A stretch of DNA of 64,000 nucleotides from Maritimibacter sp. (GTDB lineage Bacteria > Pseudomonadota > Alphaproteobacteria > Rhodobacterales > Rhodobacteraceae): positions 1 through 64,000 of the forward strand of contig NZVC01000011.1 of assembly GCA_002701395.1 (NCBI GenBank), given 5' to 3'. The notes beneath the pieces were generated by a model that was given only the letters and a program-made list of their open reading frames with translations, made no database searches and was not told the origin of the DNA. Each line of letters begins with the position of its first letter. Positions within the stretch are counted from its first letter, which is position 1. Both the position numbers and the translations under genes were made by a program. Positions 27,568 through 36,545 of this stretch are shown piece by piece.

Positions 27568-28506
27568 TCAGGCGCCGTCCTTCAGGGACAAGACGTGGTT
27601 GCGCAGCCACGCCATGTAGTTGCGCGGCTCTTTGATCGGCTCGTCCCATTCGTCGGGCGTGATGGGGCGTCCGATGACCGGCGCCTGCGGCTTCTTGCAG
27701 GCGGCGACGATCTCGTGCAGCAGCAGCCCCTGCCGCATCGCGGGGGACAGCTGGTTGGCGATCTGGTACCAGCGCGAATTCGAACCGGGGAAATAGATCG
27801 GCAGGATCGTCGCCCCCGACCGGCGGATCATCTTGGCGGTGAACACGTTCCATTCGGCTTCGACAGCCGGTCCGAACATGGTCTCGGAATGCGCGACGAC
27901 GCCCGACGGAAACAGCGCAATCGCGCCTTCGTCGTTCAGGTGTTTCATTGCCGCCTCGCGCATCTCGATGCCCTTGCGCTGCGCATCGTCCTCGTGCGGG
28001 AACGGAACCGAGATCAGGAAGCTCGCCGCCATCTCATCGATGCCGGTCAGGAAGGCGCGGACCAGCAACTTGTAGTCCTGCCGCTTGCGGCTCAGCAGGT
28101 GCCCGATCACCATCCCGTCGACCAGCCCGTGCGGGTGGTTCGCGACCACCACAAGCGGACCTGTCGCCGGGATTCGGTCGATCTGGTCCTGCGGGGTGTC
28201 CAGCCGGATCCGCATGATGTCCAGCGCGTCCCCCCAGATGTCGCGCCGGTCGTGCGGCCCGCGTCTTTGGAACTCGCGCAGCATCCGGATGATCGTGATC
28301 TTGCCGGTGAACCATTCCAGCGCGCGGATCGTGAAGGCCCTTAGCGGGCTGTCAAACGTGTTCGCATAGGTCAGACGGCGCCGGTCATAAGCCTGTCCCG
28401 GCGGTGCGGGGACGGGCTGGCCGCCGGAGGTCTCTGCGCCGCGCGCGGCAATTCTGTCACGCCGCGCCTGCATCAGTTGTTGCCTCTGGGGAGTGGTGTC
28501 TGACAA
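27568..28506 (-). CDS. Lysophospholipid acyltransferase family protein
   Basis: The 312-residue product is a PlsC-like acyltransferase. The catalytic motif reads VVANHPHGLVDG, the NHPxGxxDG form seen in a subset of these enzymes rather than the standard HxxxxD spacing, and the acceptor-site motif is FPSGVVAHSE. It probably acylates a lysolipid at the inner face of the membrane; ornithine-lipid synthesis (OlsA-like) is one option. It is the last gene of the minus-strand run that begins with chvI, 27 bases after the HPr gene. Confidence 0.85.
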   Translation of the reverse strand: MSDTTPQRQQLMQARRDRIAARGAETSGGQPVPAPPGQAYDRRRLTYANTFDSPLRAFTIRALEWFTGKITIIRMLREFQRRGPHDRRDIWGDALDIMRIRLDTPQDQIDRIPATGPLVVVANHPHGLVDGMVIGHLLSRKRQDYKLLVRAFLTGIDEMAASFLISVPFPHEDDAQRKGIEMREAAMKHLNDEGAIALFPSGVVAHSETMFGPAVEAEWNVFTAKMIRRSGATILPIYFPGSNSRWYQIANQLSPAMRQGLLLHEIVAACKKPQAPVIGRPITPDEWDEPIKEPRNYMAWLRNHVLSLKDGA

Positions 28507-28533
28507 GCCAAACTCTCTCCTCGCGGGACCCGG

Positions 28534-28812
28534 CTACATATCTTCGCCGAAACGGTCGGCCACAAGCGCCTCCAGCGCGTCGGCAAGCTTCTCTGCTTCC
28601 GGGCCGCTGGTTTCGACTTCAATAGAGGTTCCTTTTGATGCTGCCAACATCAAAAGCCCCATGATGCTGTCGCCGGTGGCGCTCTGACCGTCCTTGGCGA
28701 CGGTCGCCGTCGCGTCATGTTCCTCGACCACCTCGACCAGCTTGGCCGAGGCCCGGGCGTGCAGGCCCTTTTCGTTGACGATCAACAGGGTACGTTTGAC
28801 GGCTTTGCTCAT
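28534..28812 (-). CDS. ptsH: HPr phosphocarrier protein
   Basis: The 92-residue HPr has the phosphoacceptor His in EKGLHARASAKL (residue ~18) and the regulatory Ser in ATGDSIMGLLML (near 48). The second is the target of the HPr kinase encoded upstream. With EIIA and no sugar permease, this belongs to the regulatory PTS of Alphaproteobacteria. Enzyme I is not in the window. It follows the EIIA gene by 16 bases. Confidence 0.94.
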   Translation of the reverse strand: MSKAVKRTLLIVNEKGLHARASAKLVEVVEEHDATATVAKDGQSATGDSIMGLLMLAASKGTSIEVETSGPEAEKLADALEALVADRFGEDM

Positions 28813-28828
28813 GACGGGAAAGGCTATG

Positions 28829-29215
28829 TCACGCCACGTCGTAGCTGTCGATATATTTCCGCCCGGCCTGCAACGCGCCGCTTACCGCGTCGCCCAGCGC
28901 CATGTGCCGCGACTTGGCCAGCTTGATCAGCATGGGCAGGTTGGCACCGTAGATGATCTTGCGGTCCTGCGGCGTGCAGGCGCGCAGGCTAAGGTTGCTG
29001 GGCGACCCGCCGAACATGTCGGTCACGACGACAACGCCGTCGCCGCCATCGACGCTGTCGGCTGCGGCACAAATCTCTGTCTGCTTCACGCCCCGGTCAT
29101 GGTCCGGCTCTATCGAGATTGCACGAATCCCGTTCTGCCGTCCGACCACATGCTCGACGGCGCTTAGATATTCCCGGGCTAGGCCGCCATGGGCGACGAT
29201 GACGATGCCGATCAA
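28829..29215 (-). CDS. PTS EIIA component, mannose family
   Basis: The product of ~128 residues starts at a TTG at 29215, seven bases after the rapZ stop: IGIVIVAHGGLAREYLSAVE. The His of VAHGGLA is the phosphorylation site and DMFGGSPSNLSL is the second family motif. It receives phosphate from HPr but there is no EIIB/C transporter, so its role is regulatory. A longer frame upstream overlaps rapZ and lacks family sequence. In related bacteria this protein binds ChvG or other regulators. Confidence 0.9.
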   Translation of the reverse strand: MIGIVIVAHGGLAREYLSAVEHVVGRQNGIRAISIEPDHDRGVKQTEICAAADSVDGGDGVVVVTDMFGGSPSNLSLRACTPQDRKIIYGANLPMLIKLAKSRHMALGDAVSGALQAGRKYIDSYDVA

Positions 29216-29222
29216 GGTACGC

Positions 29223-30134
29223 TTACCCCACGGATGACGGGGGCGCCGCACGCGCCGTCCGCTCCAGTTCCCTGTGCCTTTTAGAAACCTGCCACCCCTG
29301 CATTGCAAGGATATTTGCCAGCTTTTCCGCAAGGGTAACCGATCTGTGTTGCCCTCCGGTACAGCCGAAACCGATGGACAGGTGCGACTTGCCCTCATCG
29401 CGATAAGCGGGCAGCAGCATTTCAATCAATCCGGTCACACGTTCAAGAAATTCGGGGAACAGCGGGTCCCCCTCGACATAGGTCGCGACGGCGTCGTCGC
29501 GGCCATCCATCGCGCGCAGCGACGGCTCCCAGTGCGGGTTGCGCAGGAAACGGCAATCGAACACCGTATCGATCCCGCGCGGCAACCCGCGCTTGTAGGA
29601 AAAGCTTTGGACCGACACGGCAAGCCGCGCGTTCGGGTCGGTATCGAACAGCGCCTGCACCTCGTCGCGCAGGTCGTGAACTGTCAGTTCCGAGGTGTCG
29701 ATCAGCGTGTCAGCCTGTTCCAGCAGAGGCTGCAACAGGGCCGCCTCGCGCTCGATCCCCAACAGCGGCGCCTCGGCCGGCGCCAACGGGTGCCGGCGGC
29801 GGGTCTCGGAATAGCGGCGCAGGAGAACCTCGGTGCTGCAATCGAGGTACAGCAGTTCCACCGCCTGCCCGGCCTCTGCCCGGCGCTGGCGGACGAGGTC
29901 GAGGATCGCGTCCACGCTGAAGTCGCGGTTACGGACATCAAGCCCCAGCGCCATCGGCCGCCCCAGCGGCGGGCCGTCCAGCAGGCGCGGCATCAGCCGC
30001 AGCGGCATGTTGTCGATCACCTCGTACCCGAGGTCTTCAAGCACGTTGATCGCCGTAGACCGGCCAGCCCCGGACGGGCCGGTGACAAGCACCAGTCGCG
30101 TCGTCTGCGAAGCGTCTGCACGGTCTAGCGACAT
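29223..30134 (-). CDS. rapZ: RNase adapter protein RapZ
   Basis: RapZ binds ATP/GTP and, in Enterobacteria, guides RNase E to small RNAs that control GlmS. The ATG at 30134 gives 303 residues starting near RLVLVTGPSGAGRSTAINVL, with the Walker A GPSGAGRS at ~20-27. The C-terminal half has VSVQSFSYKRGLPRG and SIGFGCTGGQHRSV. It sits between HPr kinase (7 bases upstream) and EIIA (7 bases downstream), the normal alphaproteobacterial order. Whether it acts on RNA here is unknown. Confidence 0.92.
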   Translation of the reverse strand: MSLDRADASQTTRLVLVTGPSGAGRSTAINVLEDLGYEVIDNMPLRLMPRLLDGPPLGRPMALGLDVRNRDFSVDAILDLVRQRRAEAGQAVELLYLDCSTEVLLRRYSETRRRHPLAPAEAPLLGIEREAALLQPLLEQADTLIDTSELTVHDLRDEVQALFDTDPNARLAVSVQSFSYKRGLPRGIDTVFDCRFLRNPHWEPSLRAMDGRDDAVATYVEGDPLFPEFLERVTGLIEMLLPAYRDEGKSHLSIGFGCTGGQHRSVTLAEKLANILAMQGWQVSKRHRELERTARAAPPSSVG

Positions 30135-30141
30135 CGAAAGC

Positions 30142-30555
30142 TCATATCTCGGCGGGTCCAGATTCAAGATACTGCAGGATCGCTGCGGCGAAATGAAGGC
30201 TCTCCACCTTGTGAAGAAGGGGTACCGTTGCGTCGCAAGCCGTCCAGTCGCGCGGCGGCGGCATCCGCGCCGTCTCGATCCGGTCCATGTCGATCGCAAG
30301 GACCACGCGGCAGGGGTCTGCCGCCGCGGCGTTCAGGATGCCGATGCCGCGCGCCTCGATCCGGCCGCGGATCGTGTCTGGCGCGGCGGCCTGCAACGCG
30401 CCGTCGCGGTTCGACAGGATCGTGCGGTCGTCCGAAACGAGCGCGGCGCCATAAGCCATCAGCTGCAGTGCCAGCCCCGACTTGCCTGCTCCGGACCCGC
30501 CAAGGATCAGGACCCCGCGCCCGCCCAGCGCGACGCAGCTTGCGTGGACGATCAC
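30142..30555 (-). CDS. hprK: HPr kinase/phosphorylase, short form
   Basis: This is the short alphaproteobacterial HPr kinase: only the C-terminal catalytic domain, 137 residues from a GTG start. The P-loop is ILGGSGAGKSGLAL near 18-31, and the signature SDDRTIL follows. It phosphorylates the regulatory Ser of HPr. Fused in function with ChvG/ChvI upstream, it links carbon and nitrogen state to envelope signals. A perfect 22-bp palindrome sits just ahead of the start, and triple repeats lie beyond it. Confidence 0.9.
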   Translation of the reverse strand: MIVHASCVALGGRGVLILGGSGAGKSGLALQLMAYGAALVSDDRTILSNRDGALQAAAPDTIRGRIEARGIGILNAAAADPCRVVLAIDMDRIETARMPPPRDWTACDATVPLLHKVESLHFAAAILQYLESGPAEI

Positions 30556-30567
30556 GACCGACGGCGG

Positions 30568-30589
30568 CAGCTTCTTCTAGAAGAAGCTG
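30568..30589. promoter_or_regulatory. Perfect 22-bp palindrome before hprK
   Basis: CAGCTTCTTCT (30568-30578) is followed directly by its exact reverse complement, with no spacer. It lies 13 bases before the hprK start, between chvG and hprK. As DNA it would suit a dimeric protein; as RNA a stem with no loop is poor, so a protein-binding site is favoured. Confidence 0.5.
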
Positions 30590-30593
30590 GGCC

Positions 30594-30631
30594 GCAGAAT
30601 TTTGTGGCAGATTTTTCGCTTGCAGGATTTT
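30594..30631 (-). promoter_or_regulatory. Three direct repeats upstream of hprK
   Basis: On the minus strand the pattern AAAATnCTGC occurs three times (plus-strand 30594-30603, 30607-30616 and 30622-30631; the middle copy lacks one base). Starts are 13 and 15 bases apart. They may be binding sites, for instance for ChvI, which would let the phosphorelay adjust its own downstream genes. Confidence 0.35.
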
Positions 30632-30667
30632 CCGGGAAACCCTGCCTCTGGCGACAGGCGTTCACGA

Positions 30668-32404
30668 TCAGACCGGCAGGCCGACCACGAAGCGGGCGCC
30701 CAGCGGGTCCGAGGTCACGTCGGCGTCGGTCGGGCGGATGTTCTCGGCCCAGATCACGCCGGAGTGCGCCTCGACGATCTGCTTGGAAATCGCCAGCCCG
30801 AGACCGGAGTTGTTGCCGAACTGCCCGGCGGGCCGTTCCGAGTAGAAGCGGTTGAAGATCTTGGTCAGCGCCTCTTCCGGGATGCCAGGGCCGGTATCCT
30901 CGACCACCACCAGCACGCGGTTGTCGCGGCGGCGGACCCAGACGCGGATCGCGTCGCCGTCCTCGCAGAACGACACTGCGTTCGAGATCAGGTTGACGAA
31001 GACCTGCGCCAGACGCGCTTCCAGCCCCTGAATCTCGATGGAATCGGCGGGCATGTCGGTGATGAACTCGATCCCCTTCTCGCGCGCTTCGTTGCCGAGA
31101 TAGTCGGACAGGTTGCGCAGCATCGCCAGAAGGTCGAACGATTCCTCGTCCTCTTTCACCAGCTCGCTGTCCAGCCGCGAGGCGTTCGAGATGTCGCTGA
31201 CCAGCCGGTCAAGCCGGCGCACGTCGTGTTCGATCACCTCCAGCAGCCGCTCGCGCTGATCGTCGCGCTTGGCCACCCGCAGGGTGCCGATGGCGGACCG
31301 CAGCGACGCCAGCGGGTTCTTGATCTCGTGCGCGACGTCGGCGGCGAACTGTTCGTTCGCGTCGATCCGTTCGTACAGCGCGCCAACCATACCGCGCAGC
31401 GCGGCCGACAGGCGGCCGATCTCGTCCGGGCGACCCGACAGATCGGGAATGCGGATGCGCGCGGGACTGCGGCGCTTGGAATTCTTGTCGCGCCCGATCT
31501 CGGCCGCGGCGGCAAGGTCGGACAGCGGGTTCGCGATGGTCGAGGCCAGCACAAGGCTTAGGCCGATGGACACAAGGATCGCGATCACGAACATCTGCAG
31601 CACGCGTTCACGTTCGGCCAGCACCAGTTGGTCGATCTCTCCGGCCGCGCTGGTCAGGGCGACGACCCCGACAGCGACATCGCCACGCATCACCGGCGTG
31701 GCGACCGAGAAGATCGTGCCGCCGTCGCGATACACTTGGCTGGAAACCTGCGTTTCGCCCTGCGCGGCGCCTGCCGCCATCGCGCGCAAGGCTTCCTGAA
31801 TGTCGGCTTCGGAAACGCCGCTGTCCTGCGCGTTGAACAGCCCTGAAAGCGCGTCCCACGCGCGGTTAAGGGAGTCGGACAGCACGGTGGACTCTTCCCG
31901 CTCGGGCGCGGGCATTCCGTCCAGCTGCGGCCGGTCGACGCCGCCGGTCGCTTCCAGCAGGGCGCCGTCCGCATCGAAAACGTAAACCTCGATCCCCGGC
32001 TGCAGACGAAGCGCACCCAGCATCGAGCCAAGCGCACCCGCATCCAGACCGGCACCCGCGTCAGCATCGCCTGCAATCGCGGCTTCCAGCACGTTGGCCA
32101 CCAGATGCGCCTCGGCCACCAGCGTGCTTTCGCGCTGCAGCACGATGTTCTCGCGCACGGGATTCAGCCAAAGCACCCCCGCGACCAGCATCAGCATGGC
32201 CAACAGGTTGAAGGTGATGATCTTGCGCGCCAGCGGCGAACGGTTGATCGAGATGAAGCTTCGCTTGCTGCGACGCTCCTTCACGTCGGCGCTGACCTCG
32301 GACTCCGGACGTTCCCAGTCCTCGCCGAGGACCAGGTTATCCATTTCCGCGTCACGCGCCGCGGGCTTGGACCCTCGCACGTCGATGTCAGACGTGGCGT
32401 TCAT
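30668..32404 (-). CDS. chvG: ChvG-type sensor histidine kinase
   Basis: The 578-residue protein has a cytoplasmic N-terminal stretch, a first membrane helix (~62-80, IITFNLLAMLMLVAGVLWL), a periplasmic sensor domain, a second helix near 275-295, HAMP, and the kinase core with FAADVAHEIKNPLASLRSAI as the phosphorylated His site, then N, G1 (VVVEDTGPGIPEEAL) and G2 boxes. ChvG senses acidity or envelope stress in Rhizobia and acts through ChvI. Its gene starts two bases after chvI ends. Confidence 0.94.
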   Translation of the reverse strand: MNATSDIDVRGSKPAARDAEMDNLVLGEDWERPESEVSADVKERRSKRSFISINRSPLARKIITFNLLAMLMLVAGVLWLNPVRENIVLQRESTLVAEAHLVANVLEAAIAGDADAGAGLDAGALGSMLGALRLQPGIEVYVFDADGALLEATGGVDRPQLDGMPAPEREESTVLSDSLNRAWDALSGLFNAQDSGVSEADIQEALRAMAAGAAQGETQVSSQVYRDGGTIFSVATPVMRGDVAVGVVALTSAAGEIDQLVLAERERVLQMFVIAILVSIGLSLVLASTIANPLSDLAAAAEIGRDKNSKRRSPARIRIPDLSGRPDEIGRLSAALRGMVGALYERIDANEQFAADVAHEIKNPLASLRSAIGTLRVAKRDDQRERLLEVIEHDVRRLDRLVSDISNASRLDSELVKEDEESFDLLAMLRNLSDYLGNEAREKGIEFITDMPADSIEIQGLEARLAQVFVNLISNAVSFCEDGDAIRVWVRRRDNRVLVVVEDTGPGIPEEALTKIFNRFYSERPAGQFGNNSGLGLAISKQIVEAHSGVIWAENIRPTDADVTSDPLGARFVVGLPV

Positions 32405-32406
32405 GA

Positions 32407-33108
32407 TTACTCTTCGTTGTAACGATACCCGATGCCGTACAGCGTCTCGATCGCCGAGAAGTCGGAATCAACGGTCCGCATTTTCTTGCGCAGCCGCTTG
32501 ATGTGGCTGTCGATGGTCCGGTCGTCGACATAGACCTGATCGTCATAGGCCACGTCCATCAGCTGATCGCGCGACTTCACGAAACCGGGACGCTGGGCAA
32601 GCGCCTGCAGCAGCAGGAATTCGGTCACGGTCAGCGACACGTCCTGACCCTTCCACGTCACCGCGTGGCGCAGCGGGTCCATCGACAGTTCGCCGCGGAC
32701 CATCACCTTGTTCGCCTCGGTATCGCCTTTCTCGCCGGAATCGATCGCTTCCTGACGGCGCAGCAGCGCGCGGATGCGTTCGACCAGCAGGCGCTGGCTG
32801 AAGGGTTTCTTGACGTAGTCGTCCGCGCCCATGCGCAGACCCAGAACCTCGTCGATCTCGTCGTCCTTCGAGGTCAGGAAAATGACCGGCATCGACGTCT
32901 TCTGGCGCACCCGCTGAAGCAGGTCCATCCCGTCCATGCGGGGCATCTTGATATCGAAGACGGCCATATCGGGAAGACGCTTGTTAAACGCGTCCAGCGC
33001 GGCCTGACCGTCATTGTAGGTTTCGACCTCGAAGCCCTCGGCCTCAAGAGTCATGGACACCGATGTCAGGATGTTCCTGTCATCGTCCACCAAAGCAATC
33101 CGAGACAT
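32407..33108 (-). CDS. chvI: ChvI-type response regulator
   Basis: An OmpR-family regulator of 233 residues: receiver domain with DDDRN near the N-terminus, phospho-Asp in [17 protein letters not shown], Lys in [10 protein letters not shown], then the winged-helix with [20 protein letters not shown]. It regulates exopolysaccharide, envelope and carbon genes in relatives. GAGGAAACCCTC precedes the ATG and a TATAAAT box lies about 25 bases upstream of the start codon. It heads the run chvI-chvG-hprK-rapZ-EIIA-ptsH. Confidence 0.94.
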   Translation of the reverse strand: MSRIALVDDDRNILTSVSMTLEAEGFEVETYNDGQAALDAFNKRLPDMAVFDIKMPRMDGMDLLQRVRQKTSMPVIFLTSKDDEIDEVLGLRMGADDYVKKPFSQRLLVERIRALLRRQEAIDSGEKGDTEANKVMVRGELSMDPLRHAVTWKGQDVSLTVTEFLLLQALAQRPGFVKSRDQLMDVAYDDQVYVDDRTIDSHIKRLRKKMRTVDSDFSAIETLYGIGYRYNEE

Positions 33109-33310
33109 GAGGGTTTCCTCTACTGCTCTATTTATACCTGCATTTTTCGGGCATAGTCACTACGCAACCCCGCCAAATCAACCGCAATGTGCGAATCACG
33201 GCCGTATCGCGGGTCAATCAGGCACGAAAATCCGCAACCAATTGCTAATATGTCTCACTCAGGGGCACGATTTTGCATGCTTGGAAAGATGGTTTCCCGT
33301 CCGCGACGGA
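33109..33310. other. chvI-side half of the chvI/pckA intergenic region
   Basis: The chvI-pckA gap is 376 bases in all. This half is noticeably less GC-rich than the genes and holds the TATAAAT-like chvI promoter element near 33131-33137 (minus strand). Nothing else was recognised here. Confidence 0.5.
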
Positions 33311-33388
33311 TGATTGCGCTAACCCGGCAGTGGTTGCGCTAACTGTGCGCTTGCGTCCTGTTCACGCCCAAAACCGACATGCTATAGG
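33311..33388 (+). promoter_or_regulatory. pckA promoter with two LacI-like operators
   Basis: TGATTGCGCTAAC (33311-33323) and TGGTTGCGCTAAC (33331-33343) differ at one base and start exactly 20 bp apart. Each is an imperfect palindrome around GCGC, as bound by LacI-family regulators. A plausible promoter follows: TTCACG at 33361-33366 and TATAGG at 33383-33388, spacing 16. Sites upstream of -35 suggest activation. Confidence 0.55.
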
Positions 33389-33484
33389 CCTCCAGCACGG
33401 CGCCATTTCCGGAGTCGGCTGGCGCAGTTCCGCGCCTTTTTCGTTCAGCCAGACGCCGCCCGCGCGGCGAGGGAGACAGACCGC

Positions 33485-35083
<1,599 letters not shown>

Positions 35084-35122
35084 CGCTTTCCACCGGGTCA
35101 AAGCGGGTCTAGGGTGCCGCCC

Positions 35123-35692
35123 ATGACACGCCTTGCCCGCATCGCACCGCAGGGAGCCCGCCGGATCGCCGGCTGGCTCCTTTTCGTCTGCGCCCTTGCC
35201 CTGCTGCCCGCGAACGGGGTCGCAGCCGATACGCAGACCCCCGGCGCGGCCGAGTTCACCGCGGGATATTTCTGCGCCCGCGAGCCCGTCGACATAGGCG
35301 AGGCCGAAGGCACGGTGTCGGGCACCGTGTCCTTCGTCGAGGGGCTGCCGCCGTTCCTTGGCCCCGGTCCGCTGGTCCCCGGCCAGAAAGACGTAGGCTT
35401 CGGCGTGCATGTCCGAGCGCTGCCGGATTACGCGGGCCCGGTCGAGATCACCATCGAACACCCGCCGATGGGGCCGAACAACGTCACCAGCCAGACGTGG
35501 TACACCGACATCTCGGGGCTCGAAGCACAGTACTACGGCTATACCTTCGACTACGAATACGAGATCCTGAAGGGCCAGTGGCGCATGACCGCCCGCACCG
35601 CGGCGGGCGTCGTCTATTCCGCCGGGTTCGAGGTCGTCGACCCCGCGCTGCTGCCGCCGGTAACCTGCGGCTACGCGGTGCCCCTGTCCTGA
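35123..35692 (+). CDS. DUF3859-like exported protein
   Basis: The ~189-residue protein has a signal peptide (GWLLFVCALALLPANG, cleavage near VAAD). The second half, YYGYTFDYEYEILKGQWRMT and VYSAGFEVVDPALLPP, matches the pattern of DUF3859, a beta-sandwich of unknown function. The ATG at 35123 is preferred to a GTG at 35114 because AGGGTG lies upstream of it. Its last codons and stop are duplicated just downstream at the edge of an AT-richer patch. Confidence 0.78.
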   Translation: MTRLARIAPQGARRIAGWLLFVCALALLPANGVAADTQTPGAAEFTAGYFCAREPVDIGEAEGTVSGTVSFVEGLPPFLGPGPLVPGQKDVGFGVHVRALPDYAGPVEITIEHPPMGPNNVTSQTWYTDISGLEAQYYGYTFDYEYEILKGQWRMTARTAAGVVYSAGFEVVDPALLPPVTCGYAVPLS

Positions 35693-35719
35693 ACAGCTTA
35701 ATCTGTCCTGAACATCTTA
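35684..35719 (+). repeat. Tandem 17-bp repeat at the gene end and patch border
   Basis: CTGTCCTGAACAnCTTA occurs at 35684-35700 and 35703-35719, one base differing, starts 19 bp apart. The first copy spans the stop codon of the DUF3859-like gene. The second copy leads directly into lower-GC sequence, so this may be the left junction of an insertion. Confidence 0.7.
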
Positions 35720-35720
35720 G

Positions 35721-35960
35721 GCTGGTGCCGCAGTTGTAGGATTCGCTTCAGCAGCCTCGGGACAAATCGCAGCAAACTACTGTGCTACAGGATGTGGTTA
35801 CAATAACGTAAACGTACTTCCAGTTGCGAACCTCTTAACTTCACCAAAGTTCTGGAGCACCAGCATCGGAGGTGCTTTTAGGGCTGGTGTTGGATCCGGA
35901 GCCAGCCACCGCGCTGGCACGGCCAAAAGTCGGCGGATTTATGCGACGGACCTATGTTTT
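35721..35960 (+). pseudogene. Remnant of a secreted or Rhs-type polymorphic-toxin gene (weak)
   Basis: After an in-frame TAG, a frame reads AGAAVVGFASAASGQIAANY, then CGYNNVNVLPVANL and SIGGAFRAGVGSGASH. Gly/Ala-rich stretches like GFASAASGQI and GGAFRAGVG are typical of the linker between the Rhs or other toxin core and its variable tip. No start codon, ribosome site or core is present, so if real this is a 3' fragment. Base composition is lower in GC than the neighbours. It leads toward a small membrane protein that could be the matching immunity protein. Confidence 0.3.
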
Positions 35961-36081
35961 TTGATGGCAGACTTCGTGTACGTGTTGAGTGTTTTGTATC
36001 AGAAGGGATTGCCGGAGCCTCCGCTGCAGCTGGAGAAACCCTTGGAAGGCGCACTTTTGCTAACTAGAGGTGGAATTTTGA

Positions 36082-36348
36082 ATGCTTATCACAATCGCTC
36101 CTTGGCTACTATCGGTCGGAGTGGCTGCCATTTTCGGCGCAGTTGCTTTTGTACTGGCTTTTCATTTTCCGGAAAAATCAGGATTAATCCGCATAACGGT
36201 ATTCTCACTATCCTGTATCTATGGCTTGTTCGCTCTGGGCGAAATACACTCTGCGATAATATTCGGAAGCATGTTTTGGTTTTTTATTCTATACTTCTTT
36301 TTGATAACTTTTATTGTCTACCTTTATAATAATCGATTTGGACTCTGA
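36082..36348 (+). CDS. Small AT-rich membrane protein, possible immunity protein
   Basis: An 88-residue protein with three hydrophobic segments (about 5-27, 36-52, 57-82), ending YLYNNRFGL. GAGGTGG lies nine bases before the ATG, which supports translation. Codon use (TTT, TTA-type, ATA, AAT) is far more AT-rich than the rest of the window, so it was probably acquired. Small polytopic proteins right after a toxin tip are often immunity proteins; that is an inference from position. No family was recognised. Confidence 0.5.
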   Translation: MLITIAPWLLSVGVAAIFGAVAFVLAFHFPEKSGLIRITVFSLSCIYGLFALGEIHSAIIFGSMFWFFILYFFLITFIVYLYNNRFGL

Positions 36349-36545
36349 TAGCTAGATTGAGATGCGGCTTCGCTCCGACCTAGCGGATTGCTCGCTGGTT
36401 GATGCTCGGCCTTACAACGTGTTCGTTCCGGAATACCTCTAAGACAATGTAAGCGGTAGTTCTTCGCTGATCCGGAAACACTTCTGGTCGATGGATGGAC
36501 CTTCCCGCAGGATTGGGCTTTGGTGCCGCGCAGGGAGGACCATCC
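36349..36545. promoter_or_regulatory. Right part of the AT-richer patch, inverted repeat over the rraA-like start
   Basis: No gene is seen to about 36490. ATGGATGGACC (36491-36501) and GGACCATCCAT (36537-36547) form an inverted repeat with one mismatch. The right arm covers part of the GGGAGG ribosome site and the first two bases of the start codon at 36546, so folding would hide the start. Confidence 0.45.

Noticed and set aside
35961-36329. Frame from a TTG overlapping the small membrane protein
   Set aside because: It has no good ribosome site, and the 36082 frame has both a better site and a membrane-protein pattern. Only the upstream part of this frame is noted, as a possible remnant.
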